From Streptomyces cavernicola (GTDB lineage: Bacteria; Actinomycetota; Actinomycetes; Streptomycetales; Streptomycetaceae): DNA of 64,000 nt. The stretch is from assembly GCF_029968035.1 (NCBI RefSeq), contig NZ_JASCIQ010000032.1, positions 46,393 to 110,392 of the forward strand. The letters are read 5' to 3'. The notes below the pieces were generated by a model that worked only from the letters and a program-made list of their open reading frames with translations, had not been told where the DNA came from and made no database searches. Position numbers and translations under genes: made by a program. Of this stretch, positions 48,761 to 57,227 are shown piece by piece. Positions within the stretch are counted from its first letter, which is position 1. Each line of letters begins with the position of its first letter.

Positions 48761-49957
48761 ATGACCGGAAAGTCACAAGGCCGAATATCCGTCGTCGGCG
48801 CCCTCGCCTCCACCGCGCTGCTCCTGGCCGTGGCCGCGCCCTCGGCCCTGGCCGTCGACAAGCCCACCGAACCGGGCGAGTTGACGCTCATCGACTCGGC
48901 GCAGGGCAAGGTCCTCGCCGACAAGGACGGCTACCCGCTCTACCTCCGCGACGCCGACAAGCCGGACACCCCCGACTGCACGGGCGAGTGCGCCGCCAAC
49001 TGGCCCGCCGCGATCGGCTATCCGACCAAGGCCGCGGGCGTCACCGGGGAGACCGCGCAGACCGAGGCCAACGTCGACGGCACCGACCAGCCCCAGGTCA
49101 TCTACGAGACGCACCCCCTCTACTACTTCAAGAACGACAAGCCGAACGAGCCCAAGGGCCAGGAGGTCGACGGCTGGAGCCTCATCGGCCCGGACGGCAA
49201 GGCCGTGAAGGCCCGCGGCGCGGCGAGCGAGTCCCCCTCCCCGAAGAAGTCCCCCTCGGGCGACGCGTCCAAGTCCCCGTCCAAGTCCCCGTCCGCGTCC
49301 CCGGGCACGGGCGACGAGTCCGGCCCGGCGTCCAGGCCCCCGTACGGGGGCAAGTCCCAGGGCTCGGACGAGTCGTCGGCGGAAGCGGACAAGTCCGCGG
49401 ACGCGGCCCTGCCGCCGGGCTCCGGCGAGTCGGCAGGGTCCGGTCATTCGACTCATTCGACGGGCGCTCAAGAACCCGGCGACACAAAGGAGTCAGCCGG
49501 CCCGAAGGACTCGGGCGGTGAGAAGGACTCGGGCGGTAAGAGGGAGTCCGGCGGTACGAAGGAGTCCGGTGCGGCGCGGCCTCCCGGGGCCGCGTCCGAC
49601 GGGGCCGCCCCGAAGCCGACCCACACCGCCCCCGACGCCGAAACCGAAAACGGAACCGGAACCGGCACCGGCACCAAATCCGAGGCGGGTGAACGCGACC
49701 ACGGCCGCGACCACGACGGCGGCCGCGACCACGACCACGACGGCAGCGACACGGGCGCGATGAAGGCGACGCCTTCCGGAGCGGCCCGCGGCGGCGCCCA
49801 GCACACGGTGCGGAACGCCGCCGCCGAGCACCCGGAGGCGGGCCCGTTGGCCCTCGGCTCCGCGGCGGTCGCGGCCGGCGCGGGCGTACTCGGCATCGCG
49901 CTGCTGCGCAGGCGGCACGCGCAGCGGACCGACCGCACAGAGGACGGCCGCAACTGA
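48761..49957 (+). CDS. secreted surface protein with DUF-repeat domain and low-complexity tail
   Basis: Protein of 398 aa: Sec signal peptide (ALASTALLLAVAAPSALAVD), one lipoprotein_15-type secreted repeat domain (residues about 40-145: LADKDGYPLYLRDADK, CTGECAANWPAA, VIYETHPLYYFKNDKP), and a Pro/Ser/Gly-rich tail from about 150 to 345 (SPSPKKSPSGDASKSPSKSP, GEKDSGGKRESGGTKESG, then GTGTGTG and HDHDG blocks). The C-terminus has a single hydrophobic helix (GPLALGSAAVAAGAGVLGIA) followed by RRRHAQR, a membrane/wall anchor. No LPxTG or LAxTG motif is seen. It is adjacent to a sortase. Confidence 0.85.
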   Translation: MTGKSQGRISVVGALASTALLLAVAAPSALAVDKPTEPGELTLIDSAQGKVLADKDGYPLYLRDADKPDTPDCTGECAANWPAAIGYPTKAAGVTGETAQTEANVDGTDQPQVIYETHPLYYFKNDKPNEPKGQEVDGWSLIGPDGKAVKARGAASESPSPKKSPSGDASKSPSKSPSASPGTGDESGPASRPPYGGKSQGSDESSAEADKSADAALPPGSGESAGSGHSTHSTGAQEPGDTKESAGPKDSGGEKDSGGKRESGGTKESGAARPPGAASDGAAPKPTHTAPDAETENGTGTGTGTKSEAGERDHGRDHDGGRDHDHDGSDTGAMKATPSGAARGGAQHTVRNAAAEHPEAGPLALGSAAVAAGAGVLGIALLRRRHAQRTDRTEDGRN

Positions 49958-50091
49958 CTCGGCACGGCGGGCCTGGCCATCCGCGCCGTCCACGCCATCC
50001 GCGTACCGCGGTCAGGGCCCTGTTCGGCGCCTCGGCGCTCTGCGCCCTGGCCGCGCTGCTCCTGCACCAGTTCCCGTGGCTCGACGGTTCG

Positions 50092-50694
50092 GTGCGGTCG
50101 GCGGTCTCCGCATCGTTCGCCGACCTCGCCGGAACCGGAACCGGAACGGGAATCGGAACCGGAACCGGAACGGGCACCGGAACCCCGCGGCAGGCGGTGC
50201 CGGGCGAGCTGTCCGACCCGGCGACCGTGCCGCGCCGCGTACGGGTGCCGGCGATCGGGGTCGACGCGGAGCTGCTGCCGCTCGGCCTGGACGCGCGCGG
50301 CGCGATCGAGGTGCCCGCGTTCGAGGACGCGATGAAGGCCGGCTGGTTCACCCCCGGCTCCCGCCCCGGCAAGCCCGGCCCGACGGTCCTGGTCGGCCAT
50401 CGCGACGCCCCGGCCAAGGCCCCGCGCCGCGGCTACCGCCCCGCCGTCTTCGCCCGCCTGGACCGCCTCGCCCCCGGTGACCGGGTGGAGACGACGAGCG
50501 GGGACGGGCGGCGGGTGCGGTTCCGGGTGACGGCCGTGGACACGTACCGGACGACGGCCTTCCCCACCCGCAAGGTCTACGGGCCCGTGCCCGACTCGCA
50601 GCTGCGCCTCATCACCTGCGGCGGCGCACTGGACGCGGCCGGCCACTGGGACTCGAACGTGGTCGTCAGCGCGGTCCAGGTCGTCGGCCCGTGA
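50092..50694 (+). CDS. class F sortase
   Basis: Sortase-type transpeptidase, 200 aa from GTG 50092. Catalytic residues: His in LVGHRD, Cys in LRLITCGG (TLxTC-like), and a candidate Arg in DAAGHWDSNVV's vicinity. The open frame extends upstream to at least 49861 and includes a transmembrane helix just before 50092 (LFGASALCALAALLLHQFPW), so the real protein is longer. No ATG, GTG or TTG precedes it; CTG 49954 overlapping the upstream stop, or CTG 50020, would be needed. A GGAACC hexamer tract encodes GTGTGT. Class F sortases anchor unknown wall proteins in actinobacteria. Confidence 0.88.
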   Translation: MRSAVSASFADLAGTGTGTGIGTGTGTGTGTPRQAVPGELSDPATVPRRVRVPAIGVDAELLPLGLDARGAIEVPAFEDAMKAGWFTPGSRPGKPGPTVLVGHRDAPAKAPRRGYRPAVFARLDRLAPGDRVETTSGDGRRVRFRVTAVDTYRTTAFPTRKVYGPVPDSQLRLITCGGALDAAGHWDSNVVVSAVQVVGP

Positions 50695-50727
50695 GTTCCG
50701 GCCCGCACCCGGCGCGGGCGGACGGCC

Positions 50728-51447
50728 TCAGGCCGCCAGATCGTTCTCCCCCGAGTCCGTCGAAGGCTCCGTGCGCGGGCCCGGCAGGCCGACCGCGTCC
50801 GGTACGACGGGGCCACGGCCGCGCGCCCGTACGAGCCAACTCGCCTTCTGCGTACGGCCGATGGCCTTGGTAAGCGGGGTCAGCAGGGCCATCGCGAGCG
50901 GCGCGAGCAGCAGGGTGACGGCGGTGCCGAGGGCGAAGCCGCCGATGACGTCCGTCGGGTAGTGCACGCCCATGTAGACCCGGCAGACCCCTTCGAGCAG
51001 GGCGAGGCCGATGCCGATCAGGCCGAGCGTGCGGTGCGCGACGAAGAGGCCGACGCCTAGCGCCATCGCGAGGGTGGCGTGGTCGCTGACGAACGAGAAG
51101 TCGGTCTTGCCGTCGACCAGCACCTCAAGCCCGTCGTGGTCGAGGAACGGGCGGCGGCGCTCCACGAACCCCCGGATCGGGATGTTGACGAGGACCGCGA
51201 GACCCGCGGCGAGCGGGGCCCAGACGAGGGCGGCGACGGAGCTCTCGGCGTCCGGCCCGCGCCGCACCGTGCGCCAGGCCCAGAGCACGAGCAGGACCAT
51301 GGCGAGCAGCAGCCCGTACTCCCCGACGAAGCCGACGATGCCGTCGACCCAGGCGGGGGCGTCCTTGGCGACGCCGTTGATCTCGTAGAGCAGACCGACG
51401 TCGGGGTTCGACCCTGAGGTCCCTGGTGCAGCCTCTGGTCCAGCCAT
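50728..51447 (-). CDS. PAP2-family membrane phosphatase
   Basis: Membrane protein of 239 aa of the type 2 phosphatidic acid phosphatase superfamily. Catalytic motifs: GFVERRRPF (motif 1, with K/R replaced by Arg-rich), SFVSDHATLAMALG (motif 2, PSGH form SDH) and GVCRVYMGVHYPTDVIGGFA (motif 3). About six helices. It likely dephosphorylates lipid phosphates such as undecaprenyl pyrophosphate or phosphatidic acid. ATG 51447 is preferred over a GTG 30 nt upstream. Convergent with the sortase. Confidence 0.92.
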   Translation of the reverse strand: MAGPEAAPGTSGSNPDVGLLYEINGVAKDAPAWVDGIVGFVGEYGLLLAMVLLVLWAWRTVRRGPDAESSVAALVWAPLAAGLAVLVNIPIRGFVERRRPFLDHDGLEVLVDGKTDFSFVSDHATLAMALGVGLFVAHRTLGLIGIGLALLEGVCRVYMGVHYPTDVIGGFALGTAVTLLLAPLAMALLTPLTKAIGRTQKASWLVRARGRGPVVPDAVGLPGPRTEPSTDSGENDLAA

Positions 51448-51706
51448 GGTGCCGTGACCCCTTGTCCTTGTGCCCACGGGCGCGCTCCTGTCGCGTGCCC
51501 TGCTCGACCCCCGTGCCTCAGAGCTGGTCAGTGCTGCTGCGGTACTGCGTTGCTGTTCAAGGGAACGACCGGTTCCCCCGTCTACGTTCCACGGTCCACC
51601 GAAAGATCACCCAGACGTTATCGAAGAGTGACTCGTCTTCGCTGTTCAGAACGGCCTTCCAGCGCAGGGATCCGGCCACGGCAGCGACTTTCGGCTACGC
51701 GTTCGG

Positions 51707-52717
51707 CTACCCGTTCGGCAACCCCGCGGCGAGCGCCTTCGCACCGTCCTCGGTGACTCGCGTCGCCCCGAAGTAGTCCGGGGTGTCGATCGGCGTGAAG
51801 CGGATGACGGCGCCGGTCCGGGGCGCGTCGATCATGTACCCGCCGCCGACATAGATCCCCACGTGCCGGATGGCCCGGGAATTGGTCAGGTCGTCCGAGA
51901 AGAACACGAGGTCACCGGGGAGCAGCTCCTCCCGCGAGGGGTGCGGCCCCGCGTTGTACTGATCGTTGGCCACCCGCGGCAGCTCCACGTCCACCGACTT
52001 GTACGCGGCCTTGGTGAGCCCCGAACAGTCGAACCGCCCCCCGTCCTCGGGCGTACCGTCCCCGCCCCACAGATAAGGCTCGCCAAGATGCTCCTGCGCG
52101 AACGAGATCGCCCCGGCGGCCTGCTGAGAGGGGTCCACTCGGCCTGCGGGCGCGGCGAAGCTCTTCTCCAGGCCGCGGATGATTTTGACGTAATTCTGCG
52201 TCTCGCTGATCTGCGGAACGCCCCCGGCCCTTATGACGCGGTAGGCCCCGGCGTTGTAGGCGGCAAGCATGTTGTCCGTCTGATCTCCGGCCACATCGTC
52301 GACATAGCCTGCCAGTTCACAGTCGTACGAAGCCGCCGAGGGGATGGCGTCGGCAGGGTCCCAGACGTCCTTGTCACCGTCCTTGTCGCCGTCGACGCCG
52401 TGGGTGGCCCAGGTGCTGGGAATGAACTGGGCGATCCCCTGGGCCGCCGCGTGGCTCTCGGCCTTCGAGTTCCAGCCGCTCTCCTGGTACAACTGCGCGG
52501 CGAGAAGCGCCGGGTTGATCGCCGGACAGAGGTTGCCCCACTTCTGCACAAGGGGCTGGAACTGCGCCGGCACCGCACCCTTCGCGAGGCCGACCGCTCC
52601 TCTGCCGGAGCCGCTCGCCATGCTTCCTGCGGCCATGTACGTGCCGACGACGAGCAGCGCGATGAACGCCATACCGAGGGCGATCGCGGCGACACCTGCG
52701 ACCCAGAACTTCCGCAC
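51707..52717 (-). CDS. membrane-anchored lytic transglycosylase / NlpC-P60 hydrolase
   Basis: Bifunctional wall hydrolase of 336 aa. N-terminal membrane anchor (AAIALGMAFIALLVVGTYMA), an SLT-type transglycosylase domain with PALLAAQLYQESGWNSKAES (catalytic Glu) and AQGIAQFIPSTWATHG, and a C-terminal NlpC/P60 domain with Cys in RFDCSGLTKAAY and His in IRHVGIYVGGG. This domain pair is the VirB1/TcpG-type enzyme of Gram-positive type IV secretion systems, which opens the wall for the channel. Start GTG 52717. Its neighbours are a kinase and the T4SS-like genes at 56.7-63.9 kb. Confidence 0.95.
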   Translation of the reverse strand: MRKFWVAGVAAIALGMAFIALLVVGTYMAAGSMASGSGRGAVGLAKGAVPAQFQPLVQKWGNLCPAINPALLAAQLYQESGWNSKAESHAAAQGIAQFIPSTWATHGVDGDKDGDKDVWDPADAIPSAASYDCELAGYVDDVAGDQTDNMLAAYNAGAYRVIRAGGVPQISETQNYVKIIRGLEKSFAAPAGRVDPSQQAAGAISFAQEHLGEPYLWGGDGTPEDGGRFDCSGLTKAAYKSVDVELPRVANDQYNAGPHPSREELLPGDLVFFSDDLTNSRAIRHVGIYVGGGYMIDAPRTGAVIRFTPIDTPDYFGATRVTEDGAKALAAGLPNG

Positions 52718-52762
52718 CCCTCAACCCTCCCCCATCCAGGCCTGGTTCACGGCTCATTTCGG

Positions 52763-54466
52763 CTACTCGACGGTGAAGCCGTCGCATCCGATGGTCGCGT
52801 ATTCCTTGACGCCCTTCGCATGCAGGAAGAGCACGGTCCAGTTCCCGGGATCGTTCCCGATCGGGATGCCGCCACCGGAATCCTTGCCCCGTACGTGCTG
52901 GCGAAAGTCATCGGGGTAGGTGAGCTTGACGTCCCCGTTGTCCTTCTGAGCCATCAGATCCACCGGTTTGCTCACGTATCCGAGCGACAGGTTCTGCGCC
53001 CTGGTCCCCTCGTACGGCTTGCCAGTGCGGTCGTCGATCTCGTGCGGGGGCTTCACGGCCACCGCCACGCTGTACGGCTTGCCGAGGCTCGGGTCCGCGT
53101 ACTTCAGCCGGATCGAGATCGTGCCCTTGCCGCCGGTGTACGGTCCGCCGCTCGGGCCGGCGAACGTCACCGAGTACTGGAGGTGTTCATTGGATTCCTC
53201 GGCCGGGAGGTTGCACCTGCCCCGCTCCCATTCCGACGTCGGGTCGGCCGTCCAGAAGTCTCGGCTCGGGGCGGTGGCCTCCACGTACTCGGGGACCTTC
53301 CCCTTCGACCGGTCGTCCGGTGCGGTGGGCGATTTCGTCGCGCCGCCGGGGTTCGCGCCCTTGTCCTGCTCTCCGTCGTCGCCCGGCAGCAACACCACCG
53401 CCGTCGCGGCTGCTACGCCCACGGCGACCGCTGCGGCGACCGCCGTCAGCCGCTTCCTGGGGCGACCGGGAGAAGCACTGACCTGTGTCGGGGTGTAGCC
53501 CGCCGGCGCCGCCCCGGCCGTAGCGGTGGGGGTGTAGCCCACGGGCGCGGCCCCGGCCGTGGTGGTCGGGGCGTCGTGGAGCGGCGGGGCCTCGGGCCGG
53601 GGAGTCTGCGGCACCGGCTCCACAGGCCCTACCACTCCCGCGTAGAAGGCGTCCTCCACCAACGCCGACCGCACCGCGCACCGCTCCACGACTTCGCCCG
53701 GCGTGGGCCTGTCGGCCGGGTCCTTGGCGGCGCACGCATCGATCAGCGACGCCAACTCCGGCTCCACGCCCTCCAGGTCGATCTGCTCGTACACCGTCCG
53801 ATAGCCCACCGCGGCCGATTCGCCCGAGCCGAACGGCGGTCTGCCCGTAGCCATGTAGGCGAGGGTCGCGCCCAGCGCGAACACATCTGCAGCAGGGCTG
53901 ACCTGATTGCGCATCAAGACTTCGGGAGCGGTGAACCCAGGCGTGCCGGGCGCGAATCCGGCCTCGGTGAGGGCAGTCTGCTCGACTCCCCTGGCTATCC
54001 CGAAGTCGATCAGCTGCGGACCCTGGGTGGACAGGATGACGTTCTGCGGCTTCAGGTCCCGATGGGTGACGCCGTACGCGTGCACGCTGCCGAGGCCTTC
54101 GGCGAGCGCCGCGAAGACGCTCCTGCAGGTCTCGGCGGGGAACGCCCCGCGGTCCCGCACCGCCCCACTGAGCGTCGGCCCCGCCACGTACTCCGTGGCC
54201 AACCAGAACGGCGCCTCCTCCAAGGACGCGTCGATCAGGTTCGCCGTGTACGCGCTCCGCACCGCTCGGACGGTCTCCGCCTCCCTGCGGAAGCGCGCCA
54301 ACACCTCGGGGTGGTCGGCGATCTCGTCCTTGATGACCTTGATGGCCACCAGCAGGCCGCCGGGCGAACGGCCGAGGTACACCTGTCCCATGCCGCCCGC
54401 ACCGAGCCGGGCGAGGAGAGTGTAGGAACCGATCTGTGCGGGGTCCTGAGGCTTGAGAGCGTCCAC
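52763..54466 (-). CDS. membrane Ser/Thr protein kinase (PknB-type)
   Basis: Protein of 567 aa. The kinase domain, residues about 10-270, has all catalytic elements: P-loop LGAGGMGQVYLG, Lys in VAIKVIKDE, HRDLKPQN, DFGIARG and APE in FTAPEVLM. Then a Pro/Thr-rich linker, one transmembrane helix (AVAAAVAVGVAAATAVVLLP) and an extracytoplasmic domain of about 170 residues ending ATIGCDGFTVE, not recognised as PASTA. GTG 54466. It is 45 bp upstream of the hydrolase gene on the same strand, so it probably shares transcription and may control it. Confidence 0.93.
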   Translation of the reverse strand: MDALKPQDPAQIGSYTLLARLGAGGMGQVYLGRSPGGLLVAIKVIKDEIADHPEVLARFRREAETVRAVRSAYTANLIDASLEEAPFWLATEYVAGPTLSGAVRDRGAFPAETCRSVFAALAEGLGSVHAYGVTHRDLKPQNVILSTQGPQLIDFGIARGVEQTALTEAGFAPGTPGFTAPEVLMRNQVSPAADVFALGATLAYMATGRPPFGSGESAAVGYRTVYEQIDLEGVEPELASLIDACAAKDPADRPTPGEVVERCAVRSALVEDAFYAGVVGPVEPVPQTPRPEAPPLHDAPTTTAGAAPVGYTPTATAGAAPAGYTPTQVSASPGRPRKRLTAVAAAVAVGVAAATAVVLLPGDDGEQDKGANPGGATKSPTAPDDRSKGKVPEYVEATAPSRDFWTADPTSEWERGRCNLPAEESNEHLQYSVTFAGPSGGPYTGGKGTISIRLKYADPSLGKPYSVAVAVKPPHEIDDRTGKPYEGTRAQNLSLGYVSKPVDLMAQKDNGDVKLTYPDDFRQHVRGKDSGGGIPIGNDPGNWTVLFLHAKGVKEYATIGCDGFTVE

Positions 54467-54580
54467 TCGCCGAACTGTTCCACACCCGGTTCCGCCCGCC
54501 CACGCCGGTGGCCGACCTGTGATCAACCCCGGACACGGTCAGGGCCCCGGCTCACGCGCACCCTCCCCTGACGCACCCCC

Positions 54581-56059
54581 TCACCCCGCCCCCGCCGCAT
54601 CCTCCGCCGGAGCCGGCACCAGCGCTCCCCGTTCCACGAGGCGGGACACCTCCGGCAGGGCGACCTCCGCGAGCCGGTCGGTCGGGGTGTCCTCGGCCTC
54701 GGCGATGCGGGCCAGTTGCTCACCGAGCGTGGACTCGCGCCCGGCGCCGCCGAGGAGGGCGACGGCGAGCGGGGAGATGCGGTCGCTCCAGTTGAGGCCG
54801 TCCCCGGGAACCTTGAGCACCTGCTGGGTCAACTCCCAGCCCGCGCCGCCCCGCTGGTCGGCCTGCTGCCACAGGGTCAGCCCCTGGCCGGGCAGGAAGC
54901 GGGTCTCGAGCAGGTCGTGCGCGCGCAGCCAGTCCCGCCGCTCGAACCAGCCGGCGACCTGCGCCCCGGTCAACTCGCCCGCCTCCGCCGACATTTCCTC
55001 CACCCGTACGACCGACTCCTGGTACCCGGAGCGTCTTACGACGACGGTGCCGATGCCGACGGCCTCCGCCTTCTGCGTCTCGAACCAGCGCAGCCACGCC
55101 TCCCGCTGCCCGAGCGCCTCCTCGCCGCCCGCCAGCTCCAGCCAGTGGTCGACGTACGGCACGACCCCGACGACGGACCGCTGCACGATCCACGCGTCGA
55201 GTCCGGCGCCGCGCGGGATCCACCCGGCGAGCCGCTCGCGCCAGTCCTCCCCCGCGTGGTGCACCCAGTTCGCGCGGAACTGCAGATACCCGCCCTCGGT
55301 GAGCAGTTCCGGCGCGGCGCCCGCGAGTTCGGCGCAGAGCGCGTCACCGGGGCGCCCGGAGTCCCGGTGCACGCTGTGCACGGTGCCGGGCCCGACGGCG
55401 TACGGCGGGTTGCTCACCACCAGGTCGAAGCGGCGCCCCGCGACGGGCTGCGCCATGTCGCCCTGCAGGATCTCCCACTCGAGCCCGTTGAGCGCGGCCG
55501 TGGTCGCCGCGAACCGGGCGGCGCGCGGCGACAGGTCGGTGGCGGTGACCTGCTCGGCCTGCCCGCTCAGGTGCAGGGCCTGCACACCGCCGCCGGTGCC
55601 CAGGTCGAGCGCCGACTTCACCTGGTGCGTGAGCGTGGCCCGGCGCAGCAGCGACGCGTCGAGCCCGATGGGCACGACGGCCTCGGCCCGCCGGTCCTGC
55701 GGCGCGGGCCGCAAAAACCTCGGGAAGTCGGAGATCGCCCACCATTTCTCGTACGGATGGAGGTGCACGGCGGCGCGCACGGCGCCCTCGCCCGCGGGCT
55801 CGAGCAGGGGCACGACCGCGGGTTCCGCGCGGTCGAGCGGGACCGTGCGCCCGCACATGAAGAGCTGGATGAGGACGGCCAACGGATCGTCCTCGCCGAG
55901 CAGTTGCAGGGTGAGCGTGGGGTCGTAGCGGTTGAGGCCCTGTGCGGCCTCGATCCCCACGCGCGCGACGATGGCGTCGCGCGTGTAGCCGTGCGACGTC
56001 AACACGTCCCGCAGGGCGGTGACGGCGGAGGGGGCGATCAAGGGCTGCGTGGTCATCAT
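54581..56059 (-). CDS. N5-glutamine-methyltransferase-like SAM methyltransferase
   Basis: Protein of 492 aa with a central class I methyltransferase domain: SAM motif ALDLGTGGGVQALHL, acidic loop VTATDLSPRA and the NPPY motif in LVVSNPPYAVGPG, typical of HemK/PrmC or 16S/23S-type N-methyltransferases. N-terminal DUF and C-terminal segments are specific to Streptomyces. Substrate likely a protein or rRNA amine, not settled. ATG 56059. It is the first gene on the minus side of the long non-coding region. Confidence 0.88.
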   Translation of the reverse strand: MMTTQPLIAPSAVTALRDVLTSHGYTRDAIVARVGIEAAQGLNRYDPTLTLQLLGEDDPLAVLIQLFMCGRTVPLDRAEPAVVPLLEPAGEGAVRAAVHLHPYEKWWAISDFPRFLRPAPQDRRAEAVVPIGLDASLLRRATLTHQVKSALDLGTGGGVQALHLSGQAEQVTATDLSPRAARFAATTAALNGLEWEILQGDMAQPVAGRRFDLVVSNPPYAVGPGTVHSVHRDSGRPGDALCAELAGAAPELLTEGGYLQFRANWVHHAGEDWRERLAGWIPRGAGLDAWIVQRSVVGVVPYVDHWLELAGGEEALGQREAWLRWFETQKAEAVGIGTVVVRRSGYQESVVRVEEMSAEAGELTGAQVAGWFERRDWLRAHDLLETRFLPGQGLTLWQQADQRGGAGWELTQQVLKVPGDGLNWSDRISPLAVALLGGAGRESTLGEQLARIAEAEDTPTDRLAEVALPEVSRLVERGALVPAPAEDAAGAG

Positions 56060-56239
56060 GGTCCGGTTGTCGGCTCGTGTACGCGGCGACTGAACCCTTA
56101 GGCCATTGGGTTACCGCCAATGGGCGAACCGGATGAAATCGCCTTGCGGGCCTGCGCGTTGGGGCACTTCCATCCGGTGACCTGGTAATGCGCCGCGATC
56201 GATCTTGCGGAACGGCGTCCACACCCGAACCCGGACCCG

Positions 56240-56260
56240 ACTGTCCACACCCTGTGGACA
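56240..56260. promoter_or_regulatory. inverted pair of DnaA-box-like sequences
   Basis: CTGTCCACA-CCC-TGTGGACAA: the right half is exactly the actinobacterial DnaA box (complement TTGTCCACA), the left half differs at the first base. Only one such pair is present, so this is not a replication origin. It may be a DnaA- or other dimer-binding site. Confidence 0.5.
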
Positions 56261-56530
56261 ACCACTCCGCCGCTAACCCGCCCGCCCGCGCCGAAGCGAC
56301 GAACCACCACACACAACTCATTCCGGAACAACGACACTTGCCCCACGTTCCGGCGGACCTTCTCCCATATGCATGCAGTACTTGCACGCACCCTCAGCGG
56401 GCCACCGCAAAGAACCGGCCAATCCCACCGGGCCCCAGCCCCCACCAGGGCATACGCGCCGTGACGACCCCCGGCCGTTCATTGCCCGGCGTCACCCCAC
56501 GTGATACACAGAGTGACGATACGCACTTCT

Positions 56531-56566
56531 GTTGACCGCCTCGCACGCTCGTGCGGGGCGGTCAAC
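56531..56566. other. long stem-loop upstream of the T4SS-like operon
   Basis: GTTGACCGCC-TCGCACG-CT-CGTGCGG-GGCGGTCAAC, a 17-bp stem with one T:G pair and a very short loop. It is 155 bp ahead of the first gene of the plus-strand run, in the 5' region or promoter. It could be a terminator for read-through or an RNA leader structure. Confidence 0.65.
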
Positions 56567-56720
56567 TGCGCCGCGTACAGACTCCGTACGAAGTTCGCAC
56601 GAAGTCCGCCGACGAATGACTCCAAGTCGACATGCGACAGCGGCATTCTCAGCGAGAATAGGCGTGACCTCTGCACACGGGCAGGGGGTGCAGAACTACC
56701 CGATAGGGGCGGTGAGTTAC

Positions 56721-57029
56721 ATGCTTCTGGCAGCCGAAAAGGGCGACATCACGACCATCATCGGCGGGATCGCCCCGGACTGGGGGCCCTTCGGAAGCCT
56801 GGGCAACGAAGCGCGCGTGATGATCGAGGTCGTGATGGCGATCGCCATCCTCCTCTGTCTCGGGATCGCGATCTGGGGCGCGGCCAAGCAGCGCATCGGC
56901 GCCACGGCGCTGCGCGACACCTTCAGCGCCGAGCAGGGCAAGGGCCTGATCATCGCGGGCCTGACGGGAGTCTTCATCATCGGCTCCCTCGGCACGCTCT
57001 TCACGATCGTGTACGGGATGGCCGTCTGA
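56721..57029 (+). CDS. small two-TM protein, VirB2/pilin-like position
   Basis: Protein of 102 aa with two transmembrane helices (VMIEVVMAIAILLCLGIAIW; GLIIAGLTGVFIIGSLGTLF) joined by a short charged loop (AAKQRIGATALRDTFSAEQG). This hairpin, and the place at the head of a VirB8-VirB6-VirB4-VirD4-like run, resembles VirB2-type subunits. There is no long signal peptide. ATG 56721 is used; GTG 56712 adds three residues. Membrane role inferred from context. Confidence 0.8.
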   Translation: MLLAAEKGDITTIIGGIAPDWGPFGSLGNEARVMIEVVMAIAILLCLGIAIWGAAKQRIGATALRDTFSAEQGKGLIIAGLTGVFIIGSLGTLFTIVYGMAV

Positions 57030-57227
57030 CCCAGCCACGCACGCTCCGGCCCCGGGCGCTCCCACCGCCCGGCGCCCCGCCCCTGTCCCCCACCCGTCCG
57101 TCGTGCCCACCGGCTGAGGTTGCGTCCCCCTGATGTCCAGTCACCACACCGCGCCCGCGCGGAGACCAGCACGGCTACTACCGTCGTACTTCGTGGTCCG
57201 GAACAACCTTGAAGGGGCGTACGCGGC

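Larger units (their letters stand above)
56060..56720. other. 661-bp non-coding region between the methyltransferase and the T4SS-like operon
   Basis: No gene with coding character is seen on either strand. The region holds an inverted pair of DnaA-box-like sequences at 56240-56260, a 17-bp stem-loop at 56531-56566 and the promoters of two divergent transcription units. Its composition is visibly less GC-rich than the flanks. Confidence 0.6.

Noticed and set aside
56240..56260. Replication origin because of DnaA boxes
   Set aside because: Only one box pair; a Streptomyces oriC has many boxes and lies between dnaA and dnaN, which are not here.
56501..57133. 210-aa plus ORF overlapping the small two-TM gene
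   Set aside because: Out-of-frame shadow, rich in Arg/Asp/His; the two-TM protein in the other frame is credible.
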